Translations under genes and position numbers: made by a program
Notes under the pieces: generated by a model
Database searches by the model: none
What the model was told of the DNA's origin: nothing
What the model saw: only the letters and a program-made list of their open reading frames with translations
Source of the DNA: Siniperca chuatsi
Lineage: Eukaryota > Chordata > Actinopteri > Centrarchiformes > Sinipercidae
Direction of reading: 5' to 3'
Length of the DNA: 64,000 nt
Assembly (NCBI RefSeq): GCF_020085105.1
Contig: NC_058058.1
Span: 6,936,175 to 7,000,174 of the forward strand
Shown here: in pieces, positions 49,201 through 60,400 of the stretch
How the letters are laid out: every line of letters starts with the position of its first letter
Numbering within the stretch: position 1 is the stretch's first letter

Positions 49201-51426
49201 TGTCACGCGGGCATTTCCATTATAGGTGGGCTCATGTTAAACAGAGATCTGTAGCTGTGCTGGCCTCACTCAGTGTGTTTTATCACAGTGATCATGAGTG
49301 TTGTTACACAGTAGAGAAGCACTGTGCAGTCATTGTGTGTGATAAGATTGAGAGGCTCTCTGAAGTGGCTCCATGCATGAAGCCCTTTGTCTGTGTGGCA
49401 CTAACACAGCAGCAGCCAGTGTATGAACAAAGAGACATGTGAGATCTCTGTCTGAAGAACAGAGCTACACAAATTCATTTTTTTATTTTTTATTTGAAGA
49501 GGCTCTTGTCCTTGGCCATTTTTTTCTATGAGATGCTAATCTCGGTTACGTGCACTTAACGCTACTTCTTGAGAGTGCAAAGCCTTTCACAATGGTTACT
49601 CTCTGTTTTGAGGAAGACTTTTGTGTTGAAATTAGTGCCCAAATATCAAAGTATACAACTATGGAGAACCACAGATCTCATTGTGGAAAAAGTTAAATAC
49701 TGTATAAGCGTTCACCTCCATGTCTTAAAAGACTGGGCAGAGGTTTTAAAGGTCAAACTATGATCAATTTGTTGCAATAACTTCTTTAAAAGACAATAAG
49801 AGGCCGTGGGAGGGGCGTCCATGAATATTCCCATCATGATCGGCGTGTGCTGGTGGTTCAGAGGTTATAGCAGAGCCGAGTGGCCTTACATTTCTATCTG
49901 TCACACTGTGCGATATGTGAATGATTTCATTAAGATTGCATGTGATTTTCAACAACTGAATGAAAGAATGGTTTGTTCATTTTTTGACAATGGAAATGTC
50001 ACTCACGCATTCTGTCGGTTTTAATTCATAGCAAAGAAAAGACTATACAATCACTCTTTTCAAAATATTGCATTCCTCAAAACTCTCAAATGCAGATTAC
50101 TGCATCGTAAGATTAGACATAACTTTATTCGATTGACAGTTCATGACTCCTCCTAAAGCCTGCTGAGAGGTGACTAACAAAAACAGCTATGGATATAGAA
50201 ATAACTGTAATTTGACACATAATAGACTATACTGGATGAACATTGGCATTAATGAATCTTAAAATATAGCAGATCCACGCTATTATCATGTCAATTGAGA
50301 ACTTACCTTTCAAAAGTTCCACAGTTTGCATTCAATTACACTATAAGATTTTTCACTTGGGTGCAAAAAACTCATTTGATGTAGTTATATTCCTCTTCAA
50401 GGAATTTCAGCACCAGGAAAAACAAACCCCCATTTGTTTACCTGACAGCACTAATCATAATCAATGGCCTCTGAATGAGGAAGCTTTTGTCCGGCTCAGT
50501 CAGTGCATGCCAGATATCAGGAGCTGCTATTTTCCAATGGTGAGATCTATAATTGGAGAGCAGTCTTTCCCCAAAGCAAACTTTTAATTGAGCCTTAATT
50601 TTGAAATAAAAACCGAACTTGGTTCTATGCCGGACGGTGGACGTTATGTTAGTGATTTTGTGTTTTTCGTTCCAAAAACTGTATTTTTGGTAGAATGGTA
50701 AAGCCTCTGAAACATCATGTTGTAGCTAAAGTTCCCCACTGAAACCTTTACAAATAAAAATCATTATGTCAGAGAGGCTGCTGCTTAAAGCTGATACAGT
50801 GGCGGAGACAAATCTGCTATGATGATCAGGTTACTAATAACGATAAATTAGTAAAGGCATCATGTCATTTCAGAGGAAGAAAAAGCCCAAAGAGAAGCCA
50901 GTTGCTTCGGTCAAGTCAGAGGAAGTTGTGGCGAAGGAGTCTGTGGCCCTTGGACAGGAGCCACCGTGTCCGGCAGTGAGGAAAAGGAAGAGACAACCTC
51001 TTAAAGTCGGGATGGAAACTGTGACTGGAGTGAGATCACAGAAGGTGAGGAATGTTTCTCCACTGTGTGTCATCAAGGCCTCATTTCCTGAGGCACACTT
51101 TTAGTTCAATTAACAGTGATGATTTTGCTTTGCAGTGGTATGAGTGGGTGCCTGAAGAAACACAACGGACTGTTTCTTTTACCAAATATTGCAGTTTGTT
51201 AATTTATTGTGGCAATAAAGGCAGTGGATTCATAATATTGATTTTTACCCAGGTGAAAGGAAATACTTACGGTGCGTATTTTCTCAATGTGCTTATAATA
51301 TCTGAATCATACAGCATTAAGTGCATACTAAATGTCTTACTTTGGAACAACTTTAAGTTAGTTAAGTGTTCTTTTAGCAGTGCTTCAGCTCTATTTAAAG
51401 CTAATAAATTCGAACAACTTTATTGA
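46218..51426 (+). CDS. Unrecognised single-pass membrane protein with basic tail (multi-exon)
   Basis: I do not recognise this gene. Exons: 46218-46377, 47112-47149, 50874-51044, and a weak candidate terminal exon 51136-51426. Splice sites are consensus and the first three join in frame (phase 1, then 0, then 0). The start has A at -3 and G at +4. The protein starts MDILTAWAVTNPAVARLL, has one hydrophobic helix (about residues 17-40, ending FFFCCYSW), an N-glycosylation-like NSS after it, then a basic tail: TAKRSKSKAPTQ, RKKKPKEKP, and RKRKRQPLKVG. The first three exons give 123 residues. The fourth adds WYEWVPEETQ and then text that looks untranslated, so the true 3' end is uncertain and more exons may follow. 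The layout (short N-terminus, one helix, Lys-rich tail) resembles ER or junctional membrane proteins such as MTDH, RRBP1 or triadin, but no diagnostic motif supports any of these. Confidence 0.55.
47960..48245 (-). repeat. Family B dispersed repeat, copy 4 (inverted, partial)
   Basis: The minus-strand reading gives 'tggtccagactgaaatatct', 'actggatggatcgacacaaa', 'ttttcctctagcgccaccat' and 'ttggattggcatgaaatttgg', two units of the family. The tail seen in other copies is missing. Confidence 0.7.
48299..48820 (+). mobile_element. hAT-like MITE (family A) inside an intron
   Basis: The left end CAGTGGTGGAAAGTAAC and the right end TTCCTCCTGTG (degenerate) enclose the shared body. The flanks GATTCAAT (48291-48298) and GTTTCAAA (48821-48828) agree at 6 of 8 positions. 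Orientation is the same as the 8080 and 26561 copies. Confidence 0.65.
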
Positions 51427-53520
51427 AATTTAAGTTTTAAATACCTTTTATCTAGTATTTATTTAAAACATCATATAAATGTGTTCCGTGGACACTTTGA
51501 ACATAATATCATCTCATTAATAGTGCCTTACTAGAGTTCTCAACATGCTCCCGAAGTATTAAAACATAAAAGACCAAACTTCAGGCCCTCCCGTGTCGAG
51601 GAGCAGGAGTATTTGGAGTCATGATGAAAAGCCTTTATTGGTTACATGGCTTGTTCAAGAGTACGTGCGTTTGTTTGTTGAGTGCATCTCAAGATTTAGC
51701 CACTGAACACATCACTATCTATAGGGACCTGCTCCTAAAGTATGGTGCATATTCTCTCTCTGCTCATTTAGTGATGACAGTGTTGTCATTTAAAGGGTTT
51801 TAAAAGTTGGTGGTTTCTCTCACTTTTAGACTACATCTCTTACAATCTGTTTTTCCAACACCCACATTCCTCACCAGTGACCCACATCTTATTTTCCAGG
51901 ATTCCTTATTCAACAACAATGATTTGAAGTGATTCACGTGATTATAAAATGTTTTACGTTTATTACCACAGTAATTATAACATGTATTAACTGACCTGGA
52001 ACATCCTTCACCTTCTTCGGAGCTCCACTGCTCTCTGGCTTCATGAAGCACTTGGTTGATCAGATTGACCCTTCAGCACAATGGGTACAATGATGGCACA
52101 GACACTGGCATTCAGAACTGATGGCACGCATCGTTTATGAATACAGGAATGGGCTCAGAGTGGGATTGAGCCAACGCTTCACCTCCCCCCAGCCCCCGAC
52201 TTCTCCATACCCATTGATTAATTCTCCAAGTGGGAAGCGAATGATGTAGTAGGGCCACACAAACAGGCAATCTATCATTCATGGTGTTGTGATTATGTAA
52301 TGGCTCAGCATGACAGTTTTTAATTCGACTCAGTACAACTTGGCCCCATTTGGAGCAAAGAAGAAACATGAAAACCTGACAGAATAAACAACTCGCAAGG
52401 CAAAAGGAGACTAAATGGAACAGATTTCCTGATTAATAGCTGTTTGTTTGCATTTTCATGACGTCAAAGTGCAAAGCGCAGGCAGAGGTCAGCTGGCAGG
52501 CACGCTCAAACACATACAGTATACAGTAGATGTAATGAACTGAATTTTTAAATATACATTGGACTGCCGCTAACAGCAGTTTCTCATATTTACTGTCATT
52601 TTGACATGATTCTACATTCAAGAGTCACATAAATCACTGAATGTTAATAGGCATGTTAATCACTTTAATTAGCAGCATATACACGAATCATTGAGGAAGA
52701 ATTTGATGACCCAAGGCTATTTGGGAGAACTATTTTTTGTTTTGTTTGTTTTTATACGTCATAATGTATATATATATTTTAACTGGACGAAAAAATACTC
52801 AACACAAGGTCCAATTTCATCCACATTTCATGGATGGAGTTGCTCAGTTGTCATGGAGATGGTTTATTTGTCTGCGCTTTAGTTATTATCATTTGTCCTT
52901 AACATTATCATTAACCTTTGAACTTAGAATTACAAGGTTCTGTCTAGATTGAAGGCATTTGTCCAAAACCATCTGGCGAACATTATCAACTAAAAAGTAT
53001 GTTTTTTTTTAAACCCCAAAAGGCCTTTTTTGTCCAGAGTACACAGGTAGGGATAAAAAATGTCATATCCCTTCTGTTAGTGTATATAGAATCAATTTAA
53101 TGTACTGTCACAGCATCTGTCTCCATATGTCAGACAGATGCTGATCTCAGCAGTAGTGTGCTGGCATTGCCTCTCTTGTAACAGCATCCTAAAGGTGTGA
53201 AGTTCAAGGAAAGAGTAGAATTCCCAGTGTGACAGGGCGTGAGACGGTGTCTCCACACACTGTGACAGGCTATATAGTTTAATTTGACAAATGTTTTACA
53301 CAACCTGAGCACACTTAGAAATCTTATAGACTGCATACCGAGAGTTATTTCCCCTCACAAGCTCGACATTAAATGCATTATCAAGAATAAAACTCGGTCT
53401 GAAGGGGGGAACGTGTGAAGAAGCCCCAGTCTCTGATTGCACGCTGCAATCAACCTGACCTGAGCTCAGTTTTCACATGCGCACCGAGCATGCAATGAGA
53501 TCTCTGCACTCATCTTCATT
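51427..53520. other. Region between the unrecognised gene and macf1 5' end
   Basis: No gene was recognised. If the unrecognised gene has further exons they would be here, but none stood out. Confidence 0.35.
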
Positions 53521-53824
53521 TTAATGCGTGCCTGCCGTTTAGCGACAACTTCGCCTGTGCTGCTGTAAGGCATGCAGGCTGCGGGAGCAGATTCTTCCTC
53601 TCGGCTCGCCCTGCACCGGATCAGTCCAGGTCTGACCGGCTGAACATCCCACAGCCAGGATACTGCAGGACGCAGGCGCGACTCCCGCTGCGGCTGAGGA
53701 TGATGGCTCTTTAAGTTTGAGCGGATCTAACTGGGACGAATCCGCCGACGTTATACTGCAGTAAACGGATTTTTGCGATTGTTTACCGGGGACCAAAACA
53801 ACAGTAATCCTGGATATTTTTAGC
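53521..53824 (+). promoter_or_regulatory. CpG-rich segment, probable first non-coding exon of macf1
   Basis: A local rise in G+C and CpG between A/T-rich flanks ('ctctcggctcgccctgcacc', 'gacgcaggcgcgactcccgc', 'cgaatccgccgacgttat') ends at a strong donor, AGC|GTGAGT, at 53824/53825. Position and strand suit the distal promoter and 5' UTR exon of macf1. This is inference from composition and the donor only. A T21 homopolymer at 53963-53983 and a GA-rich tract at 54228-54250 follow. Confidence 0.35.
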
Positions 53825-55729
53825 GTGAGTAAACCAGGAATACAGATTATGTAGAGTTCATGTTTTGCCGCATCGCTGTTAATCACATGATTTAGTGTCA
53901 TTTCAAATCCTGCAGATTAGAAATAATCCGACCTACCACCACTATGAGAGAATGCGAGGGTGTTTTTTTTTTTTTTTTTTTTTGCATCATCCTAACCTGT
54001 CAAACCGCAGGTGCACCTATTAGGTCGCTCATCACTGCGGCTCAGGTCAAAGAGCCTGATTTCAGGTGTGGCGATGCAGCGCAGCTCAGAGCCTGAACGG
54101 GTGCGATTTTGAGCTCAAGTCTTCCGGGAAGGATCCAGACTTGACAGCTTTCTCTGTCAACTGGTGATCAACAGATCCTGTCCTAATGAAGTCCATCAGT
54201 TGTTTACAGTTTCAAGGGGGGGAAGACAGAGAGAGAGAGAAAGAGAGAGAGGAGCCTCAGTCAGCTGTCAGTGTGATTCAGCCACTGTCAGAGTCTGTTC
54301 ATACCAGCACACACCACTTAACTTTCTTCCATTTCCTGAGAGTTTCAGGAGCATGCTCTCCAATGCTCTTCAAGGTTGCCTGGTAACTACGGATCATCCT
54401 GATGCTTTCAGCTTGCTTGGATGCAGGCCATACGAGAAAACAAAGCCACTCTGAATAGTAATGGTTTAGAGACAGGAGATCAGAAGTGATGTCAGTAGAG
54501 ATTGTATTATGTGTATTAATTGTCTCAAACTCAAAGCAGGAGATGCTTTCAGCACCTTACTGTATAGCAGCATGGTATTAGTGAATAGCTCAGTGCTCTG
54601 CAGTACAGTAATTAATTAATTCAGAGAGATGAAGAAGAGCCTGAGAGATCAAAAAGGCTCACACTTTGCTGCCTGACTTACTAAAGTATTCTGTATATTG
54701 AGGCTAAAAGGATTCATATGCATATGTGATCACTTTCAGTGGTGCCTCGAGGCAATCTTGAGATCTCTCCTTCTCTGCTGTGTGTATGGGCTTTTTTAGA
54801 AGCTATGAATTTTTAACACGATTCCCTTACTGTATGTCTCTAACCTTTAAAACTGCCAGGCCTGCATTTTCCTGAAGTATTTATACAGTATATTTTGTTG
54901 TATATGAAAGACTGGAGCCCAGAAGCTCAAGCTGAATCCAAACGCCAGTATTAGCTGACCGATCAAATAGTGGCCAAATGCCCATGTCTCCATTAAGATG
55001 AGTCAATGAACTGCCACAGGAAAGTATAATGTGCTACTGCTCTACTTTCAGAGGCAAACATTGTTATTAGTTTGTCTATGACATATTGAGGTGTAGCATG
55101 ATACGCTGATCTCAAACTGGCAAACTTTTCCTGAGAAGAAAACTCCCACACAGGTTCAGTAATAATGTGTCATTATGTAGTAACAGATGTTCAGTGTCAC
55201 ACTTCCTTCACTACTGATGTAGCCGGTTGCCAGACTGACATCATGCAGTAAATGCACTCTGGAATGAGCTGCCGAATTGAATAAAGGTGTAATAATAATA
55301 TAAGAAATAAATAGTGTTGCAGTACTGCAGTCCTAGCAACAAACAGTAGCCAGAAATAGCATTTAGCTAAATTACAACCTGAATGAAAAACTAACTGTAT
55401 CTGATGCACTGAGGACATTACTCCTTGGACTTTGGTCCTGTCTGCTCCCATCCAATCAGAGAGGCTGTATCGGTGCAGCCAGCGCCCCTGTGGAGAGCAT
55501 CCTGTGAGGTGGATGGTGACTCAGCTGAAAAGGAAGCTGGGTGTGTGGTGACGTTGTACAGTACATCAGCAGCACCTGCCCTGCTCCTCACAGCAGCTCT
55601 CTCAGAGTCCGGCCTCTGGGATTTTGGTGAAAAATACTCCTCCTTCAGACAGCAGTCTGAGCACCGAGCTGCAACACTAAACGTTTGTACTAACTACTGC
55701 ACATTAGGTTTAAATATAGATGCTCCAAA

Positions 55730-55995
55730 ATAGGGCTGGGCAATCATTGTATTGTTATGCCAAAATCTGTGAAACGTCTCTGAAAATTTCAGAAAATTGT
55801 AATTTAAAACTAGCTATTGGAGTTTTTGTTTTACATGTGTGAAGAGTTTTGTCTTCATAACAGTGAAACACAGTTATCTACATTGAACATCAACTTTATA
55901 TGTGGCATTTGCCATATTGTGATACATTGATATCAGAAACAAATATCATACTAATATCATGATATTGATTTCAGCCATATCGCACACCAAAATAA
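55730..55995. repeat. Dispersed repeat with GGGCTGGGCAAT / CATATCGCACACC ends
   Basis: The left 'agggctgggcaat' and right 'gccatatcgcacacc' ends with an A/T-rich body full of ATATC/GATAT motifs match a MITE type I know from fish ('gggctgggcgatatgg'). Classification is from memory. Confidence 0.45.
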
Positions 55996-56139
55996 TTATT
56001 GAAGAATTTTTAGACTTTTATTATCTAAATATACCATACTATCTCCGGTATAACATGATGTTTTCTTCTAGGAATTACTAAGGATACACTTGGAGAGAGA
56101 GGGGACACCTGCGCTTACCTAGGTTACCCAGAGTGAGCC

Positions 56140-56376
56140 TGTCACTTTAAGAGAGCGTTGCATTATGGGTTGTTTGTAGTTTAATGTTAAGCTAGCGATT
56201 TCATACCTGGCCGTTAACAGGTGTTCTAGAGTCAGTCAGCCCAAAAAGTGTTAAGTCAGTTTAGTTGTAGTAAATTAACTACTAACGAGTCGAGTCCCAA
56301 CGTGTTAACCTCGAAATGGACTTCACAGGTTTGTCTGTCACGCAACCAACTAGAAATAAAGTCATGCAAGAAGATG
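56140..56376 (+). other. Probable second promoter and 5' exon of macf1
   Basis: 'gcattatgggttgtttgtagt' at about 56160-56180 resembles a ZNF143/THAP11-type promoter motif with a small insertion. The segment ends at a good donor, GATG|GTAAGT (56376/56377). Spliced to 57250, the frame from an ATG at 56248 would continue in phase into the macf1 coding exon (as ...KSCKKM then TMEEV). Hence the exon is either 5' UTR or adds about 44 residues. The frame that starts MDFTGLS does not join in phase and is discarded. Confidence 0.4.
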
Positions 56377-56539
56377 GTAAGTCCACAAAGACAGTTAGCG
56401 GTACAGTTAGCTAACAGTCAGAGAAAATCCTTTGGTGGTCCCAAAACTGACTCCTTCAAAAAGCTTGACACACTGTGTGAGAAACATGACTGAAAAACAA
56501 ATTAAGTGCTGTTAATGTCTGTTAAAAGTTGCCAGAGCC

Positions 56540-56556
56540 TTTTTTTTTTTTTTTTT
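56540..56556. repeat. T-homopolymer
   Basis: A run of 16 to 17 T in the macf1 5' region, possibly a polymerase-slippage site. It has no further feature. Confidence 0.8.
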
Positions 56557-57252
56557 GTTAACTGAAAGCTGTTAAAATCACCAAACGGCTGATTTCAACT
56601 GTTAGCATGTTGATTCTCTCTTGAGATGGTTAAATATAAAGCTAGCTAATTAGAAAGAGCAGTAGTTTGTCATGTTTACACTTTTTTTTCAATTCTATTT
56701 TCCTGTAATTAACTTATTTGTATACCCTTGGTATTGATTTACTCTAGTTTTATTTTAGTGGGACAATACATTCAGTTAAGGATGGTAAATATAGTAATAG
56801 TGTAGTAATAGAGTTACCTTTTTTTAATTCAAAGTTTTTCTCATCTTCAAAAAGTCTTCATCCAAAAACTAGTGTCACAACAGCAGGCTTATCTTATATT
56901 TGGGCTAATGTGTTTTTGTATAGCTTTGTTCTCAGGCATGTGTCATGAAGGTCAAATTATTTTATTCCTGTAACGTTATACACTCAGCATCTCAGTAGCT
57001 CATCTGGTCTGTTTGAAAACAGGAAAACCACCTGCTGTTGTGATTTCCAGAAAAGTAAACCTGAATATTTTAAGGCCTTGGTGGCCTGGTACTTCTACTA
57101 TCACTTGTTGATTATGTTGCCGTTTCACAATAACAATGCAGAACAGATTACATCAATCATAGACTTTCTCTGTTCTGTGTTCTTTGCTCTTTTTTTGATA
57201 GGTTTTGTGAATCCATGTTTGTCCTTTTCTACTCACTATGTCCATACAGACT

Positions 57253-57463
57253 ATGGAGGAGGTGAAGGACAAGCCCAAGAGGAGGCCTCTGGTCAGGGCT
57301 GCGTCGGAGGAGAGCTCCACTGATCTGAGTTCAATAAATTACTCTCCGTCCCCTGGTGACACGCTGCCCTGGAACCTGCCCAAACACCATCGCATCAAGC
57401 GCTCCAAGTCAGCTTCTGGAGATGTGCTGGACCCAGCAGAGAGGGCCGTCATCCGCATCGCAG
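57253..57463 (+). CDS. macf1: Microtubule-actin cross-linking factor 1 (spectraplakin), first recognised coding exon
   Basis: The exon begins after a CAG acceptor at 57249. The ATG is at 57253 and the donor GCAG|GTACGA ends the exon at 57463, phase 1, so the next codon starts with G, as expected for the Asp of the family's ADERD. The 70 residues include SPSPGDTLPWNLP (about 31-43), a basic/serine patch (HHRIKRSKSAS, 45-55) and LDPAERAVIRIA (59-70). Human MACF1 has the same PPGDTLPWNLP and LDPAERAVVRVADERD directly before its first calponin-homology domain. MACF1 links actin to microtubules through CH domains, spectrin repeats and a GAS2/EF-hand end. The residues before the shared block (MEEVKDKPKRRPLVRAASEE) differ from the Ser/Arg-repeat start I know from human. 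The actin-binding exons are not in the window; at least 6.5 kb of intron follow. Confidence 0.88.
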
Positions 57464-60400
57464 GTACGATGTTCACATAGTAAGAAAATGGAGGTGGAAG
57501 TGTCTCTGAGGGGGATGTATGTATCAACAGGCGGCCTTTTTAAGTTCTGCCCACTCTTTTTCTTTATGTTCCTGCTGTAGCACAGCTGCTAACACTGGCT
57601 GTTAATGCTCTCCTCTCTTCACTCTTCTCAACAGATGATCATATCGTTTTGGGGTGGCTTTGTGATAATTGTGATAACTGTGTTTGATCTGTGGTCCTCG
57701 CTGCGCCTGCTGGCATGTTGTGACTCTATTTGTGAACCGCTCATCATATCAGCTGTTGTCTAAAAAGGAAGCTGGAGTTTTCTGTCAGTGCTGTTGGCTA
57801 TTGACTCACTGCTTTACTTCACAGAGCTGAGGATTTGTTGCATATGCTAACATTCTGTGTTTGTGTTCTTGGCAAAATCCGTAAAATAATAAGCTATGAT
57901 GCTGCTGGCTGTTTTATCACTATCCTTAGTAATACTTGTGTTTTTATGCTATCTATTTACCTACATGTATGTGCAGTATTTGCATTGGCATTTGTGTATT
58001 AATTTCTGATAGTGGCAGACCTGTTTTCTTTTGTTTGCCGTGTGCATTATGATGCTTTCCTGCTGCTGACTGGTAATAAGTTTAGCCAATAGTGAATATT
58101 GTTGGTGTGAATTGGTTGTTGCTGTTGTTTTGGGGGTTTGCCTTGTGGGTGCATTGATGGGCTCATTTGGTTTAGGGATGTAAAAATGACTTGTTGTCTT
58201 GTGCACAGCCCATTCATATATTTATTTCCCTGTAATCTTGGCTTCATGGCTTTTGTCACACACAAGATAGTTAGTTAGTCTTGTTCACATTTTCTTTGCT
58301 GTTTGCTGTTTTATGAACCGCACAACAACATTTCATGAGAAGATATTGTCTGCTTCAAACGATGTCAATTTGCAGCATAGCTTCTGTGTATCAAACAGCA
58401 GCTGCTTTATGAGGTTGATTGTTGGGTTTAGAGCTATCCACCTCCAACCACCTGCAGTGGTTGGAGGTGCTTTAAAAACATTTAGTTTCTTTATTTAAAA
58501 AGAAACGTCCAGTTCCAAATTTTCATACATACTTTACACTACCTCAGAGACTATTGTAGGCAGAAATACTTTGCGTAACAACATTATTACCATCTCTCAA
58601 TATGCTCATTTATTTTCCACAGGGTTGTTTTAAAACTGCTTGGAATATCTCATTATTTACCAGGGTCTGGTTCTGCAGCTCCTCCACCTCTCTGAACTGC
58701 ACTTCCTGTGGTGGATGTTGAGTTCATACTGTCTCTACGGATCAAAAACAGCAACAGCGACCTCTTTCTCCCCCCTCCCTGGTCGTCTCTGATATTGATT
58801 TGATGGGGTGGGATACTGCAGCAGTATTGTGTGACTGGGTGTGAACACACAAAAGCAGCAGCAGGATTGTAAGTACGTCTGCAGAGCTGGTTGATGAGCT
58901 AGAGTTTAGGGCGATAGTGGGATATCTGGTTAATTTATTTCTGAAGATTTACATTTTCACTTAAATGTCCTTCTCATGACTTGCTGTAGTGTCTCTAGAT
59001 GTGAGTAGGATGCTGGGTTCCAATGAAATATATTAGATAAAGGCAACTGTATCAATGTTGTCTTGTTGGATTGCTGCCATAATGGCCCTGGTCCGATTCA
59101 TTAGCCTTGCGAGACACATACAAGGCTGGAACTGCAGCTTTATCTCACAACAAATGGAGACAGGGCCATTTGTTATCAAGCTGCAGACAGTTTGAGAGGC
59201 AGGCAGTGTAGGCTGATACTAAATAAGATGTCAGTAAGACTGTTTTTTTAGCTCTCTAACATGCTAGTTTATTGATCAGATAACTGTGACTCTTGACTGT
59301 AGCTCTGTTGATGTCGTCCGTACAGAGTGATAGTGATAAAAACACACAGTAAAGTGCTGGTTACATAAATAAACACACTGTCATAGACTACACAGGTCAG
59401 CAGAATTGTAGAGAGGAGGGAGGGGAGTGAATGATCCTGGTTCAGCTTGTCATGTGTGTTATAGCCATGGCTCATAACGACCACCAGGCCTAAAATATTG
59501 AATTAATGAATGTGTAAGGGAGTTATTTACTGGACCCATGAGGTGCTTTACATCTAGACAAACATAAAAACACTAATCCCTTATTAGAAATGACTGGAAT
59601 TTCAGGGCCCAGAAAACTGAAATCAACTGGAAAAAACACTGCAAATGCACCAAGTGAAACTGGTTGCACAAATGCAACATGATTATTAGCCAAAATTGTA
59701 AATGAGTGGTATAATTTAATTCACAATTTTGTTTACCTTACTGGGTAACTCTTTCCCAGTGGCTACTTTTTATGCATGGCCTAATCCATGTGATGGTCAT
59801 AGCTGAGTTAAAATCTTATTGAGGTCAAGGTTTTTAGCCATTTTAGCATCATGGCTCTAGGGATGGCAGTGTCGGTCTGTCAGGTGGTCCAGACTGAATT
59901 ATCTCCACAACTATTGGATGAATTGCCATGAAATTTGGTACAGACGTTCATGTCCCCCTCAAGAAAAATTCTAATGACTTTTGCCAGCAAGAATATATGA
60001 AAGGATACCTCCTCCCTATGTCACATATGTTATTTTATATAGAGGGGGAAAAATCTAAATATACAGTACAGTACATATAATGCTGCAGCTTTGAGTTTGC
60101 ACAGAAGGCGAAAAACAAAATGAAAGCAGTAAGATGTTTACATGCTATAGAAACCCATTAAATATAAGCAAGAAGAAGTGAAAAGTAAGCCAGGTACTCC
60201 ACTCGGTTTTTTATAATTAGACTGTTATATTTTTAAAGTTTATTCTCACCAGCTTCCACCAGTGCTGGGATGTTTTTATTGTGTTTTCATTTCTTATCAT
60301 TGATTACATTTTTAACAGTGATTGGAAGGCATTTGAATAGTTTGAAGGTGTATTGTTTGGAAATGCATACCGTTGATCAATGACATTTAAACTCAACTGC

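Larger units (their letters stand above)
47150..50873 (+). other. Intron 2 of the unrecognised membrane gene, repeat-bearing
   Basis: A 3.7-kb intron containing one inverted family B repeat and one hAT-like MITE. The rest (about 48826-50870) shows no repeat or exon that I can support. Confidence 0.45.

Noticed and set aside
56316..56376. MDFTGLS... as the start of macf1
   Set aside because: Its phase at the donor (1) reads the 57250 exon in the wrong frame, which hits a stop and loses the MACF1 match.
57238..57480. Start at an upstream codon (MSIQTMEEV...) for macf1
   Set aside because: Those codons lie in the intron before the CAG acceptor at 57249.
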